From positions 223,787-287,786 of the forward strand of contig NZ_JAAAMV010000007.1 in assembly GCF_009909185.1 (NCBI RefSeq): 64,000 bases of DNA, given 5' to 3'. Shown here one piece after another: positions 53,757 through 62,380 of the stretch (its first letter is position 1; the number at the start of each line of letters is the position of its first letter). The stretch is from Paenibacillus glycinis (GTDB lineage: Bacteria; Bacillota; Bacilli; Paenibacillales; Paenibacillaceae). Made by a program: the position numbers and the translations under genes. The notes beneath the pieces were generated by a model, which saw nothing but the letters and a program-made list of their open reading frames with translations, searched no databases and was not told where the DNA came from.

Positions 53757-54266
53757 CTACTCCTCCGCCTCGTCCCGATTCAGCCGGTCCTCCTCGTTGT
53801 CCCGGATCGTCTTCTGCAGCACGAGGCACGACACGATCAGGAACGCGCCGCCGATGGCGTAATAGCCCTTGACGGCCAGCGGCTCCTCCAGGTTGAAGAT
53901 CCCGATGTACTGCGCCAGGATCGCCAGGCCGAAGCCGGCCCAGGACAGGAACGTGAACGCGGACGTGTTGCGGCGGCGGTGGCCAGGGTTGTGCGCCGCG
54001 AGGAAGCTGTCCTCGTCGTTGTCGCGCGCGACCTTCTGCAGCAGGAACGAGGTGACGATGAGCAGCACGCCCGTGACCGCATAGTAGCCCTGCACCGACA
54101 GCGGTTCTTTCAAGTTATAAATGCCGACGAATTCGAATCCGCTCGCGAGCACGAACGACGCCCAAGCCATGAACGTGTAGGTCGGGGTGTTGCGGCGACG
54201 GTAGAAATGCATTTTCGCGCGAACCGGCATCGCCGTAGTGAACTGATCCATATCCATCTTACTCAT
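53757..54266 (-). CDS. YiaA/YiaB tandem two-helix membrane protein
   Basis: A 169-residue membrane protein made of two tandem copies of the YiaA/B two-helix domain: FMAWASFVLASGFEFVGIYN and FLSWAGFGLAILAQYIGIFN, each followed by a GYYA-x-GxxLI helix and an x-RDN-x-ED tail (ARDNDEDSFL and IRDNEEDRLN). The repeated RRRNT start (residues 23-27 and near 96) confirms an internal duplication. The function is unknown. A GGGAGG site lies 9 nt before the ATG. Confidence 0.8.
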   Translation of the reverse strand: MSKMDMDQFTTAMPVRAKMHFYRRRNTPTYTFMAWASFVLASGFEFVGIYNLKEPLSVQGYYAVTGVLLIVTSFLLQKVARDNDEDSFLAAHNPGHRRRNTSAFTFLSWAGFGLAILAQYIGIFNLEEPLAVKGYYAIGGAFLIVSCLVLQKTIRDNEEDRLNRDEAEE

Positions 54267-54403
54267 CGTAATGAGCCTCCCGTATAACCTTTGCGGTTAT
54301 GTGTTATGGCCTCATTGTAATCCCGTTCGCCGCGCGCCAGAAGTACCAACTATTTCTGGTACCTGGTACTAAGCCCGCTCGCTCGCACTTCAGCCCCGCG
54401 CAC

Positions 54404-54433
54404 GAAAAAGGAGCAGGCCGGCTGGCCCGCTCC
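54404..54433 (-). terminator. Terminator after GH2 gene
   Basis: GGAGCAGGCC pairs with GGCCCGCTCC (one mismatch) around a 4-nt loop, with CTTTTTC on the minus strand. Confidence 0.75.
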
Positions 54434-54453
54434 CTCCATAGAAAGGAAAACCG

Positions 54454-57201
54454 TTATCTGACATGCGCGACGATATCGATCGGGTACCGTCCGGCATTCC
54501 GGCCGTACAGCGCCAGGCCGCCTTCGCCCGCTTCAAGCGTCAGCTTGAAGGCGCGGCTGCGGTCGAGCTTCGCCGTTACGCTGCTCGGCAGCACGACCTT
54601 GCACAGGTAGCCGTAAGAGCCGGCCTCGTCGAGCTGGTTGTGAACCTCCTGGTACTGGTAAGAGAGCACGCCTTGGCTGTCCGCCGGATTGTCCGTCAGC
54701 AGGAACGACGCGACCTTCTCCCCGTCCACGAGCACGTCGATCCGCGATTCGTGCAGCTCGTTGTCGGTCATGTAGTACGTGTTGGAATTGTACTCCACCG
54801 CGGCATCCGCGCCGTGCATGAAGTCGATGCCGTGGGCGCGTTCCCGCGCGCCTTCGACATTGCGCGCCAGCAGCCGCTTCGAGCTGGCCTCGAAGTAGAG
54901 CTCAACCTGCTGCACCAGCGCTTGCTCGGCCGCATCCGGCAGCTTGACGTCGTAGACGAACTTGCCCGACTGGCCGCCGTTCGTCTTGCCCGACTGAATC
55001 GCATTCCACTGGTGCGCGAAGGTTTGTTCCGCGTAATCCGTCACCGGCACCGCGACGAAACGTCCGTCCGCGTCGTAGACCGGCACGTCGCTGCCGCCGC
55101 GCACGTCGAACGCGATGAAGTTGCGCGTCACGACGGCTCCCTCGGCATCGCGGAGCGTGACCGCCAGCACGGCGACGGCATCCTGCTTCGGCAGATCGAA
55201 CGCGATCGGCGCGATCTCCTTCACGCCGTAGCCGTTCCAATCCAATTCGATCGCGCCGCGGTCCCCGGTTACGCGGGTGCCGAGGTTGTCATGCCACAGC
55301 TCCCAGCCGAGCGTCAGCTTTTGCCCATGGTAACGGTCCGAGTAGCTCGACTTCAGCAGCGGCACCGACACGCGTTCGCCCGCTTGCAGCGTCTGGCACG
55401 GCGGCGCGTCGATGACGATGAAATCCGGCGCGTGCAGGTCGGCCAGCGTCATGCCGGGCACGAAGCCCTCGTAGCCGAAAAATTTCTCGCGGCCGTCGAG
55501 GCGGTAGTAGCCGTTGAACTCGTTGGTCACGTCGCGCAGCTCGGTGAAGACGAACCCGCACATTTTGTCGTGGCGGCGGAATTCGTTCATCATATAGCGG
55601 TAATGCCAGGCGAGGTCGCTGTCGCCGGCGCCGCTCACGAAGCCCCAGACGTTGCCGCACTCGCTGTTCATCAGCGGCGCGTCGGACTGCACGTTGTCCC
55701 CGATGCAGTTGAAGGACGAGCCCGGGAACGTCTTCTCCACGACCTCTGTCACATGCGCGCGCACCTGTTCGTAGCCGTTGATATAGAAATGCCATGTATT
55801 GATGTCCGACTCGACCTTGTCGTAGTTGCACGGCGAGTTATCCTCGACGATCCGCGTCGGATCGACGCTCTTGGCCCAGCGGTAGATCGAGCGCACCCAT
55901 TCCTGCGTCTCCGGCAAATACGTGGCCTCGGCTTTGCCGCCGTCCTGGCTCGTCAACGCGATCGTCTCGGCATCCGTGCGCAGCCCCCACGTTTCGTTGA
56001 ACATGATCCAGGAGAAAATCGACGGATGGTTGAAATCGCGATCGATGATTTCCTTCGCCTCGCGCTCGTAGGCCGCGCGCGTCGGCTCGTCGGGATTGCC
56101 CCAGAAGCACGGCATGTCTTCCATGATCAGCATCCCGAGCTTATCCGCCCAATACAGCTTGCGCGGCTCCTCCGGCTTGATGTGGATCCGAACGAAATTC
56201 AGGCCGAGGCGCTTCGCCAGGTAAATCTCGTCGCGCATTTCCTCGTCCGTCGGATACGTAAAGTACCCCGTCTCGTGGAAGGACTGATCCAGCGTCCCGT
56301 TCAGGTAAACCGGCTTGCCGTTCAAGGTCACCCAGCGGTAATCGCGATCGCCGAACCGCGCCGTGCCGATCTCGCGAATGCCGAAATACGTCTCGACGGC
56401 GTCCGTGCCCTCATTGCTCGCAAGCTTGATCTCGCCCTCGTACAGGTACGGGGATTCCGGGCTCCACAGCCGCGGCTCCTCGACCTGGAACGTCGCGCTC
56501 ACGCTGTTCACGCCCTGCGCCAGCGTGACGTTCTCCGCGTGCGATACCGCCCCGTCCGCAAAACGGAACTGCAGCGACGCTTCCGTCGTCTTGCCTGCCG
56601 CGATCGTCAGGTTCGCCTGCACGCTGCCATCGAGGCGGGTGATGAATTTCGCCTGCTGAATGTACGCCTTCGGACGCGACTCCAGCCAGACTGGCTGCCA
56701 GATGCCGCGGATCTCGCCGTAGCCCTGCTTGCCGCGCGTCTGCGCTTTCAAGTCGAAATCCTCCGCGCGCACCATGATCGTGTTGGCCTCGCCGGTGTTC
56801 CAGATGCCCGTCACGTCGAACTCGAACTCGCCGTAGCCGCCCGAGTGGGAACCGGCGTGCAGGCCGTTGATCCAGACGTCGCAGCGGTAGTCGACCGCGC
56901 CGAAGCGCAGGAAGACGAGGGAATCCTTCGCTTCCGGGGACCAGGTCACGTCGCGCTTGTACCAGCCGATGCCGCGTTCGTTCCGGCCGATGCCGGACAG
57001 CGGGCTTGCCCACGAGAACGGCACGACGATCTCGCTGCCGAACTCCGCGGAAGCCTGCGTGGAACCGTTCTCATTTTCGGGATCGAGCCGGAACGACCAC
57101 GTTCCGTTCAAATTCAGCCAATCGCGGCGCTGCCAATCCGGACGCGGGTATTCGGGACGCGGCACGGAAGTCGCCGCCGTTTGCAAAGCTTGAGCTGCCA
57201 T
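54454..57201 (-). CDS. Glycoside hydrolase family 2 enzyme
   Basis: A 915-residue intracellular GH2 glycosidase, without a signal peptide. The N-terminal sugar-binding domain (PRPDWQRRDWLNLNGTWSF, GYGEFEFDVTGIW) is followed by the Ig-like domain and a TIM barrel. The acid/base glutamate is E403 in MFNETWG and the nucleophile is probably E514 in LMNSECGNVWG. The C-terminal part is beta-rich and longer than in LacZ, as in beta-glucuronidase and beta-mannosidase-like groups. It removes a sugar from an imported oligosaccharide. The ATG at 57201 lacks a close ribosome-binding site. It is divergent from an ArsR-type regulator and ends in a terminator. Confidence 0.9.
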   Translation of the reverse strand: MAAQALQTAATSVPRPEYPRPDWQRRDWLNLNGTWSFRLDPENENGSTQASAEFGSEIVVPFSWASPLSGIGRNERGIGWYKRDVTWSPEAKDSLVFLRFGAVDYRCDVWINGLHAGSHSGGYGEFEFDVTGIWNTGEANTIMVRAEDFDLKAQTRGKQGYGEIRGIWQPVWLESRPKAYIQQAKFITRLDGSVQANLTIAAGKTTEASLQFRFADGAVSHAENVTLAQGVNSVSATFQVEEPRLWSPESPYLYEGEIKLASNEGTDAVETYFGIREIGTARFGDRDYRWVTLNGKPVYLNGTLDQSFHETGYFTYPTDEEMRDEIYLAKRLGLNFVRIHIKPEEPRKLYWADKLGMLIMEDMPCFWGNPDEPTRAAYEREAKEIIDRDFNHPSIFSWIMFNETWGLRTDAETIALTSQDGGKAEATYLPETQEWVRSIYRWAKSVDPTRIVEDNSPCNYDKVESDINTWHFYINGYEQVRAHVTEVVEKTFPGSSFNCIGDNVQSDAPLMNSECGNVWGFVSGAGDSDLAWHYRYMMNEFRRHDKMCGFVFTELRDVTNEFNGYYRLDGREKFFGYEGFVPGMTLADLHAPDFIVIDAPPCQTLQAGERVSVPLLKSSYSDRYHGQKLTLGWELWHDNLGTRVTGDRGAIELDWNGYGVKEIAPIAFDLPKQDAVAVLAVTLRDAEGAVVTRNFIAFDVRGGSDVPVYDADGRFVAVPVTDYAEQTFAHQWNAIQSGKTNGGQSGKFVYDVKLPDAAEQALVQQVELYFEASSKRLLARNVEGARERAHGIDFMHGADAAVEYNSNTYYMTDNELHESRIDVLVDGEKVASFLLTDNPADSQGVLSYQYQEVHNQLDEAGSYGYLCKVVLPSSVTAKLDRSRAFKLTLEAGEGGLALYGRNAGRYPIDIVAHVR

Positions 57202-57295
57202 TAGGAGAGCACAACCTTTCGGATAAAGTGGATTTTCATTCCTTCTCGCCTTGATTCTAGCACTGGTATATAAATTTATCAATATGTATTATACT

Positions 57296-57324
57296 TTTAC
57301 AATATAGAAGTTTTCGAGTACACT
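57296..57324 (+). promoter_or_regulatory. Promoter of the ArsR-like regulator gene
   Basis: -35 TTTACA (57296-57301), 17-nt spacer, -10 TACACT (57319-57324), in a strongly AT-rich region shared with the GH2 gene. The AT-rich run 57265-57305 probably holds the operator and the opposing promoter. Confidence 0.5.
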
Positions 57325-57366
57325 ACTCCTATACCAAAACGACCGCCCGAAGGACTGATACCGCCC

Positions 57367-58296
57367 ATGAACGAATCCATGCAAGACCTGCTGCGTTATC
57401 CCTCCTCCCGTATCGTCGACGTCGCCAAAGCGCTGTCCGGCGACGTCCGCGTGCGCATCTTGGAAGCGCTCGGCGAGAAGCCGATGAGCATCAGCCAATT
57501 GGCCGAGGCGCTCGGCGTCGCGCAGCCGACGATCTCCATCAACGTGCAAATTCTCGAAAGCGTGGACCTCGTCTCGTCCGCGCTCGGGGCGAACCGGGAG
57601 AAGATCTGCTCCGCCACCTGCCGCTCCATCCAGCTCGACCTGCCGGTAAAGCCCGGCGAAGGGCTGCATCGCACGGAAGAGCTGCACATGCCGATCGGCA
57701 TGTTCTCGCATTGCTCCGTCCAGCCGACCTGCGGCATCGTGACGAAGGATTGCGTGCACGTCGGCTCCGTGGACGATCCGCGCTCCTTCTACATGCCGGA
57801 GCGGTTCGAAGCGTCGCTGCTCTGGTTCTCCGGCTCGGGCTACGTGGAGTATTATTTCGCCAATCCCATGCCGCCCGGCGTGACGATCGACGAGCTCGGC
57901 TTCCGCGCGGAGCTCTGCTCGGAGGCGTCCTCCTTCCAGATGGACTGGCCTTCGGACATCTCGCTCTATATTAACGATATGCTCGTCGGCACCTATACGA
58001 GTCCTGGAGATCTCGGCGACCGCAAAGGCAAGCTGACCCCGGACAAGTGGCGCAGCGGCACGGAATACGGCCAACTGACGGAATGGCGCGTGACGCAGGA
58101 CGGCAGCCTGGTGAACGGCGCGCCTTCCGCGAGCGCGACCGTCGGTTCCCTCGGCCTGCAATACAACAAGCCGATCCGCGTACGGCTCGAGGTCGGCGAG
58201 GATGCCGAGAATCGTCGCGGCCTGAACCTGTTCGGCTCGGACTTCGGCGACCACCGGCAGGATTTGGTGCTGTCGTTTATCCGGTATTCGGAGTAA
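57367..58296 (+). CDS. ArsR-like regulator with C-terminal ligand-binding extension
   Basis: A 309-residue protein with an N-terminal ArsR-type winged helix (KALSGDVRVRILEALGEKPM, SISQLAEALGVAQPTISINV) and a large unfamiliar C-terminal part rich in beta strands (SGSGYVEYYFANPMPPGV, LYINDMLVGTYTSP). The latter probably binds the inducer. The length far exceeds the 100-120 residues of a classical ArsR. No metal-binding cysteine pair is found at the usual places; the cysteines in SHCSVQPTCG are candidates. It faces the GH2 gene, so it is the likely repressor of that gene. Confidence 0.82.
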   Translation: MNESMQDLLRYPSSRIVDVAKALSGDVRVRILEALGEKPMSISQLAEALGVAQPTISINVQILESVDLVSSALGANREKICSATCRSIQLDLPVKPGEGLHRTEELHMPIGMFSHCSVQPTCGIVTKDCVHVGSVDDPRSFYMPERFEASLLWFSGSGYVEYYFANPMPPGVTIDELGFRAELCSEASSFQMDWPSDISLYINDMLVGTYTSPGDLGDRKGKLTPDKWRSGTEYGQLTEWRVTQDGSLVNGAPSASATVGSLGLQYNKPIRVRLEVGEDAENRRGLNLFGSDFGDHRQDLVLSFIRYSE

Positions 58297-58681
58297 AGAG
58301 ATCACCGATAGAGTATGTGCCAGGCGTATGCGAGTCGCGGTTTGGACCAGACTCGGGGCCGGTCACGGCCCTGCGGTACGGCGAGTGGCTCGAGCTGCCG
58401 AGCGACCATCTTCGCGATCGGGCTTGGTTACCGATCGATGAGAACATCTGCGGCTGGCAGCCGTGGAAAGCAAACGTGGTGAGTTGCTGCGATGAGCAAC
58501 GTGGAGAACATCTGCGGCAGGTAGCCGCAGTGAGCAAACGTGGAGAACATCTGCGGCTGGCAGTCGTGGTGAGCAAACGTGGTGAGTTGCTGCGATGAGC
58601 AATCGCGCCGTTATGGCGGCACGCAAGCGAGACTAGCCATGCGGTCGTGTTTCGCGTTATACTGACTTTAACGAGACGAAG
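58297..58681. repeat. Repeat block downstream of the ArsR-like gene
   Basis: Copies of a roughly 40-bp unit beginning GAGAACATCTGCGGC start at 58440, 58504 and 58543; a second unit TGAGTTGCTGCGATGAGCAA occurs at 58480-58499 and 58583-58602. Two unit types alternate in an A-B-A-A-B pattern. The stretch 58300-58435 shows no repeat and no convincing gene. The repeats are not tandem in a simple way and have no reading frame of their own. Confidence 0.6.
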
Positions 58682-58722
58682 AACGTCCCGCTCCATGCCG
58701 CGCATGGAGCGGGACGTTTTTT
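58682..58722 (+). terminator. Strong plus-strand terminator
   Basis: A 17-bp perfect stem beginning AACGTCCCGCTCCATGC with a CGC loop and a T run (58717-58722). It could end the transcript of the ArsR-like gene and insulates the nuclease gene that starts 20 nt later. Confidence 0.85.
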
Positions 58723-58744
58723 CATTGGGGGGAGGTAACGGAAG

Positions 58745-59416
58745 ATGACGTTCGAACAGGCGCATCGCGATTTCTTGGCGCAGCATTTGAAGAAACGCAA
58801 GGGGGAACGAAGAGGGAGGCTGGAACGGGGGCACAGAGAGGCCGAAGAACGGTTTTGCCGCAACGTGTGGTGGCCGGCGCTGGGCCATTTCAACGATCTG
58901 CATCCGGAATACGAGGTGCTTGATTGGCGGGGACTGGCTTATTATTGCGATTTTGCCTGGCTTACTCCGTCGGTCAAACTCATCATCGAGATCAAAGGCT
59001 TCGGCCCGCATGTCAGAGACATGGATCGGCAGAAGTACTGCAACGAGTTGAACCGGGAAACCTTTTTGTCGGCCATGGGTTTCCAAGTCGTCTCCTTCGC
59101 GTATGACGATGTCGCGAATCGGCCAGAACTTTGCCTGACGCTGCTGCGGATGCTGCTAAGCCGCTACCGGACGCAAAGTCCCCTCTTAGAAGATCCGCCA
59201 AACTTGATGGAAAGGGAAATCATCCGCTTCGCCTGCGCATCGTCCGGCCCGCTGCGTCCCATCGACGTGGAAACGCAACTTCGCATCAACCACAGAACTG
59301 CCGTCCGAACACTGCAATCGCTATGCCGCAAAGGGTTGTTCACGCCGATCACGGGAACCTCGGGAAAATACGTCGTGCGCTACGAACTGCACCCCAGCGC
59401 AATCATGCATCTGTAG
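58745..59416 (+). CDS. PD-(D/E)XK nuclease-like protein with C-terminal winged helix
   Basis: A 223-residue protein. The N-terminal half has the DUF559/very-short-patch-repair-like nuclease core: D69 in YYCDFAWL and E82-x-K84 in LIIEIKGFG, followed by a QKYCNELNRETFLSAMGFQV helix and VVSFAYDDV. The C-terminal half is a winged helix (IRFACASSGPLRPIDVETQL, INHRTAVRTLQSLCRKGLFT). Related proteins are common in Paenibacillus and are sometimes mislabelled as response regulators. It has a GGGAGG site and stands alone between repeat blocks. The function is unknown; DNA repair or repeat-associated processing are possibilities. Confidence 0.75.
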   Translation: MTFEQAHRDFLAQHLKKRKGERRGRLERGHREAEERFCRNVWWPALGHFNDLHPEYEVLDWRGLAYYCDFAWLTPSVKLIIEIKGFGPHVRDMDRQKYCNELNRETFLSAMGFQVVSFAYDDVANRPELCLTLLRMLLSRYRTQSPLLEDPPNLMEREIIRFACASSGPLRPIDVETQLRINHRTAVRTLQSLCRKGLFTPITGTSGKYVVRYELHPSAIMHL

Positions 59417-59486
59417 CGTATAACTTTGTATATACACATAATTCGCCCACGCGGTTAGTGAACGGCAGGGGCGCTTCCTGATAAGT

Positions 59487-59685
59487 GAGTTCTGGCTGTT
59501 TCGTAGGTTCCCGCTGTTACGTAAGTTTCTGCTGTTAGGTAGGTTCCTACTGTTACGCAGGTTCATGCTGTTTCGTAGGTTTCATGCTGATATGCAGGTT
59601 CATGCTGATACGCAAGTTCCTGCTGATACTTAGGCTCCTGCTGATACATAGGCTCCTGCTGATACGCAAGTTCCTGCATTAATGC
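59487..59685. repeat. 18-bp minisatellite, about 11 units
   Basis: The consensus unit is AGGTTCCTGCTGATACGC; the units diverge by a few bases and one is 19 bp. The array begins 70 bp after the nuclease gene and merges into the next repeat block through a unit ending in GCATTAATGC. Confidence 0.8.
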
Positions 59686-60360
59686 AGGAACTTTTGTCGA
59701 AACCGAGTTGGCACCCTTTAATTCCTGCGATTATACAGCATATTGGAGTTGTATTGTCATTTAGCTCCAAGGAGCCGCAATATTCCTGCACTTTTGCAGG
59801 AATCTTCTCAAAAGCATGCTATCGCTCAAAAATTCCTGCACTTTTGCAGCAATCTTCTCAAAACCATGCTATCGCTCGAGATTCCTGCAATAATGCAGCA
59901 ACTTTCGTTGAAACCAGTCGGCACCCTTTAATTCCTGCGATTATACAGCAAATTGGAGCTGTTTTGTCATTTCGCTCCAAGGAGCCGCAATATTCCTGCA
60001 CTTTTGCAGCAATATTCTCAAAAGCATGCTATCGCTCAAAAATTCCTGCACTTTTGCAGCAATCTTCTTAAAACCATGCTTCGCTCGAAATTCCTGTGAT
60101 AATGCAGCAACTTTCGTCGAAACCGAGTCGGCGCCATTTAATTCCTGCGATTGTACAGCATATTGGATTTGTATTGTCATTTAGCTCCAAGGAGCCGCAA
60201 TATTCCTGCACTTTTGCAGCAATCTTCTCAAAAGCATGCTATCGCTCAAAAATTCCTGCACTTTTGCAGCAATCTTCTCAAAAGCATGCTATCACTCAGC
60301 AACAATCATCTTAAAACCATGCTATCGCTCGAGAATTCCTGCATATTTGCATTAATTCAT
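59686..60360. repeat. Three tandem copies of a roughly 210-bp unit built from CTGCA/TGCAG hairpins
   Basis: Units start at 59697, 59908 and 60117 (periods 211 and 209). Each starts TCGAAACCGAGTCGGC-like, then has a 16-bp motif CCTGC-N5-TRCAG that can form a small hairpin, repeated about four times per unit (12 or more in the block, as CCTGCACTTTTGCAGC, CCTGCGATTATACAGC and CCTGCAATAATGCAGC). A unit carries the phrase AAAGCATGCTATCGCTCAAA between hairpins. The third copy is shortened. A long ORF through it is an artefact of the repeat. Confidence 0.85.
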
Positions 60361-60434
60361 TCAAAACCATCTTAAAACCATGCTCACGTCCGCCCCAGTA
60401 AGCCCACCGACTTATCTCCCTTACGATATCCCGC

Positions 60435-60533
60435 TGTGGATAACCCAGTCTGTGGATATGTTTATTAGTTCCGAAGGCTTATCGATTTCTTAACAATCAC
60501 GCATGTGCATGATGGGGATAAACCTGTGCATAA
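60435..60533. promoter_or_regulatory. DnaA-box-like cluster
   Basis: TGTGGATAA at 60435-60443 is a perfect DnaA box (TTATCCACA); TGTGGATAT at 60451-60459 and TGTGCATAA at 60525-60533 each differ by one base. The three fall within 100 bp in a gene-free region. It could titrate DnaA or act as a replication-timing site; no dnaA or dnaN gene is near, so it is not the chromosomal origin. Confidence 0.45.
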
Positions 60534-60833
60534 CTTTCCCGCCCATGTCCCCTTCCGGCTTCCCGGCGCTGGGCGCAGCCTCCGATCCGCACCGCGCGCG
60601 CCTCCCGGCGCGCGGTGCCATCGCGGCACGCGGTACTCGGACACACGTCGGCGGTCAAACCTCGTTTGTGTATCCTTTTCCTTTTATTATCTTGAAAAAC
60701 ATGGAATGGTTTTCGATATTAGAACGGGATGCACTAGGACTGCATTCCCGCTTCTTGCGAGGGAGTCCCGCGCAGGAGGAGAACACGGAACATGCATGCG
60801 GGCTGAGTGCTCCGATCGCCAATTCCTTACGGG

Positions 60834-60880
60834 CACAGCGAAGGCCAGAAGAGCGCCACGCTCCCCTGGCCTTTGCTGTG
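60834..60880. repeat. Hairpin at the left end of the 13-bp array
   Basis: GCACAGCGAAGGCCAG pairs, with one mismatch, with CTGGCCTTTGCTGTGC around a loop of about 15 nt. Its right arm runs into the first unit of the tandem repeat. Confidence 0.55.
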
Positions 60881-61084
60881 CGATATTGCTGTGCGATGTT
60901 GTCGTGCGATATTGCTGTGCGATATTGCTGTGCGATGTTGCTGTGCGATGTTGCTGTGCGATATTGTCGTGCGATATTGTCGTGCGATGTTGTCGTGCGA
61001 TGTTGCTGTGCATTTTTGCTATGCGATGTTGCTGTGCATTTTTGCTGTGCGATTTTGCTGTGCATTTCGCTGTGCGATATTGCT
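60878..61084. repeat. 13-bp minisatellite, 16 units
   Basis: The unit is GTGCGATATTGCT or close variants (GATATT, GATGTT, ATTTTT), in 16 copies with one 12-bp unit. Because 13 is not a multiple of 3, all frames stay open, so the long ORFs here are artefacts. The near-perfect identity between copies suggests recent expansion by slippage. Confidence 0.9.
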
Positions 61085-61195
61085 GCATAATATGACCGGC
61101 AGGACACGGGCTAACCCGCACGGGAACCCCGCGGGAAAAATCGCATAACCCTGAAGACGCGCGATCCAACTTCACCCTGCGCTTAAAGCTCACCG

Positions 61196-62038
61196 CTACC
61201 GGCCGTAATAATCCTGATTGGCCCGCTTCGCCTGCTCCCGGTACGCCCCCGGCGTCACGCCGTAGCTCTTGGCGAATTGCCGGCTTACGTACGCCGCGTC
61301 GCCCATGCCGCATTGCGCGGCGATCTGCGCGAGCGGCAACTCGGATTGCTCCAGCAGCCGCTTCGCCTTGCGCAGGCGCAGCTCGCGCAGCAGCTGCATC
61401 GGAGTCAGCCGGAATTTCTCCGCGAAGATCCGGTCCAGGTAATTGGCATTCATATGCACGAGCTCGGCCAGCTGTTCGCGGGAGATTTTCTCGTCCAGTT
61501 TCGCGCTCAGGTACGTGACGATCTGCTGGAACCGCTCGTCGTTCTTGGAGCTCGGCAGCGCTCGCGGCGCACTGCCGGCCAGCTCCCAGCTCCGCAGCAA
61601 GTAGAACAGCAGCAGCCGGCACAGGCTCGCGATCTCCATCTCGCGGAAGAGCCCCTCCCTGCCGTTCCAGGCATCCATCAGCTGATCGAATGCCTGGACG
61701 TACGGTCCGGGATTGGCGATCGTCGTCACCTCGCCGACGGGATAGAGCCGGAACAGGTCCATGCCGTGCGCGTTGGCGGCCTCCACGACGAACCACCGAT
61801 GATTGCCGTCGCGGTCGGAGCGTTCCGAGAAGGGCAGATGCGGGGCATGCAGCATGACTTGTCCTTTGCCCGCGGTCTGGGTGAGGTGGCCGACCTGCGT
61901 CTCCACCCGCCCCTCGGCGATGAAGCTGACCACCCAATGCGGGTAGACGATATCCTGTAGATCGAGCTCGTCATAGAAAGCATGGCCGACGACCGAAGGC
62001 CGCACCCGCCACCCGTCCTCGAAAAACGTCCCCGTCAT
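61196..62038 (-). CDS. AraC-family regulator
   Basis: A 280-residue regulator. A cupin-like sensor domain (PHWVVSFIAEGRVETQVGHL, HRWFVVEAANAHGMDLFRLY) is followed by two helix-turn-helices (ISREQLAELVHMNANYLDRI and LPLAQIAAQCGMGDAAYVSRQF). The ATG at 62038 was preferred to a GTG at 62074. It lies downstream of the PhyH/DUF1450 genes on the same strand (108-nt gap) and may regulate them. Confidence 0.85.
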   Translation of the reverse strand: MTGTFFEDGWRVRPSVVGHAFYDELDLQDIVYPHWVVSFIAEGRVETQVGHLTQTAGKGQVMLHAPHLPFSERSDRDGNHRWFVVEAANAHGMDLFRLYPVGEVTTIANPGPYVQAFDQLMDAWNGREGLFREMEIASLCRLLLFYLLRSWELAGSAPRALPSSKNDERFQQIVTYLSAKLDEKISREQLAELVHMNANYLDRIFAEKFRLTPMQLLRELRLRKAKRLLEQSELPLAQIAAQCGMGDAAYVSRQFAKSYGVTPGAYREQAKRANQDYYGR

Positions 62039-62146
62039 CTCCCCTTCGCCCCCTCCCTCGCCTACGCCAAGCACGCCGGAAGGCTTCTCCCACCGCGCGC
62101 GATGCAGCTATGCGATCCATCGGTCGCTCTTCTATCGACCGCCCTT

Positions 62147-62380
62147 TTATTCAGTCGTGCTAGTATTCGGCGCCTCGGCTCTTCCATCCTTCATGTCTTC
62201 GCCTCGCAGCAGCCGTTCGAATTCCGCCTCGTCCGCGGCGTAGACGAGCTTCCCGCCGATGCAGAAGCTGAGACAGCGTTCGAGCTTCACGTCCCCGCCG
62301 GCGTCGGCGAGCGCCTGCAGCGCGGCGCCGTAGCGGAACGCCTGCAAATTGTTCGCGCAGCAGCGAATCGGCTCAGGCAC
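62147..62380 (-). CDS. DUF1450-like small cysteine protein
   Basis: A 77-residue protein. It has an N-terminal CC pair (IRCCANNLQAF), then ERCLSFCIGGKLVYAADEAE, the pattern of DUF1450 (YuzB-like), which may bind a metal or iron-sulfur cluster. It starts with GTG and overlaps the PhyH gene by 8 bp, so it is probably translationally coupled to it. The association with a non-haem iron dioxygenase suggests a role in iron supply or redox handling. Confidence 0.6.
   Translation of the reverse strand: MPEPIRCCANNLQAFRYGAALQALADAGGDVKLERCLSFCIGGKLVYAADEAEFERLLRGEDMKDGRAEAPNTSTTE

Noticed and set aside
54463..57204. 913-residue plus-strand ORF antisense to the GH2 gene
   Set aside because: It mirrors the GH2 reading frame exactly in extent; the composition (very high R, V, H, L) is typical of an antisense shadow.
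59682..60071. 129-residue ORF across the 210-bp repeats
   Set aside because: The protein itself is an internal repeat created by the DNA repeat; no start signal, and the third copy is broken.
60435..60533. Chromosomal replication origin
   Set aside because: DnaA-box-like sites exist, but dnaA, dnaN, gyrase or rpmH genes and an AT-rich unwinding region are not in the window.
59487..61084. CRISPR array
   Set aside because: Units are directly adjacent without unique spacers, lengths are 13, 18 or about 210 bp, and no cas gene is near.
60503..61095. Long cysteine-rich ORFs across the 13-bp array
   Set aside because: A 13-bp repeat without stop codons keeps all frames open, so these ORFs are a consequence of the repeat.
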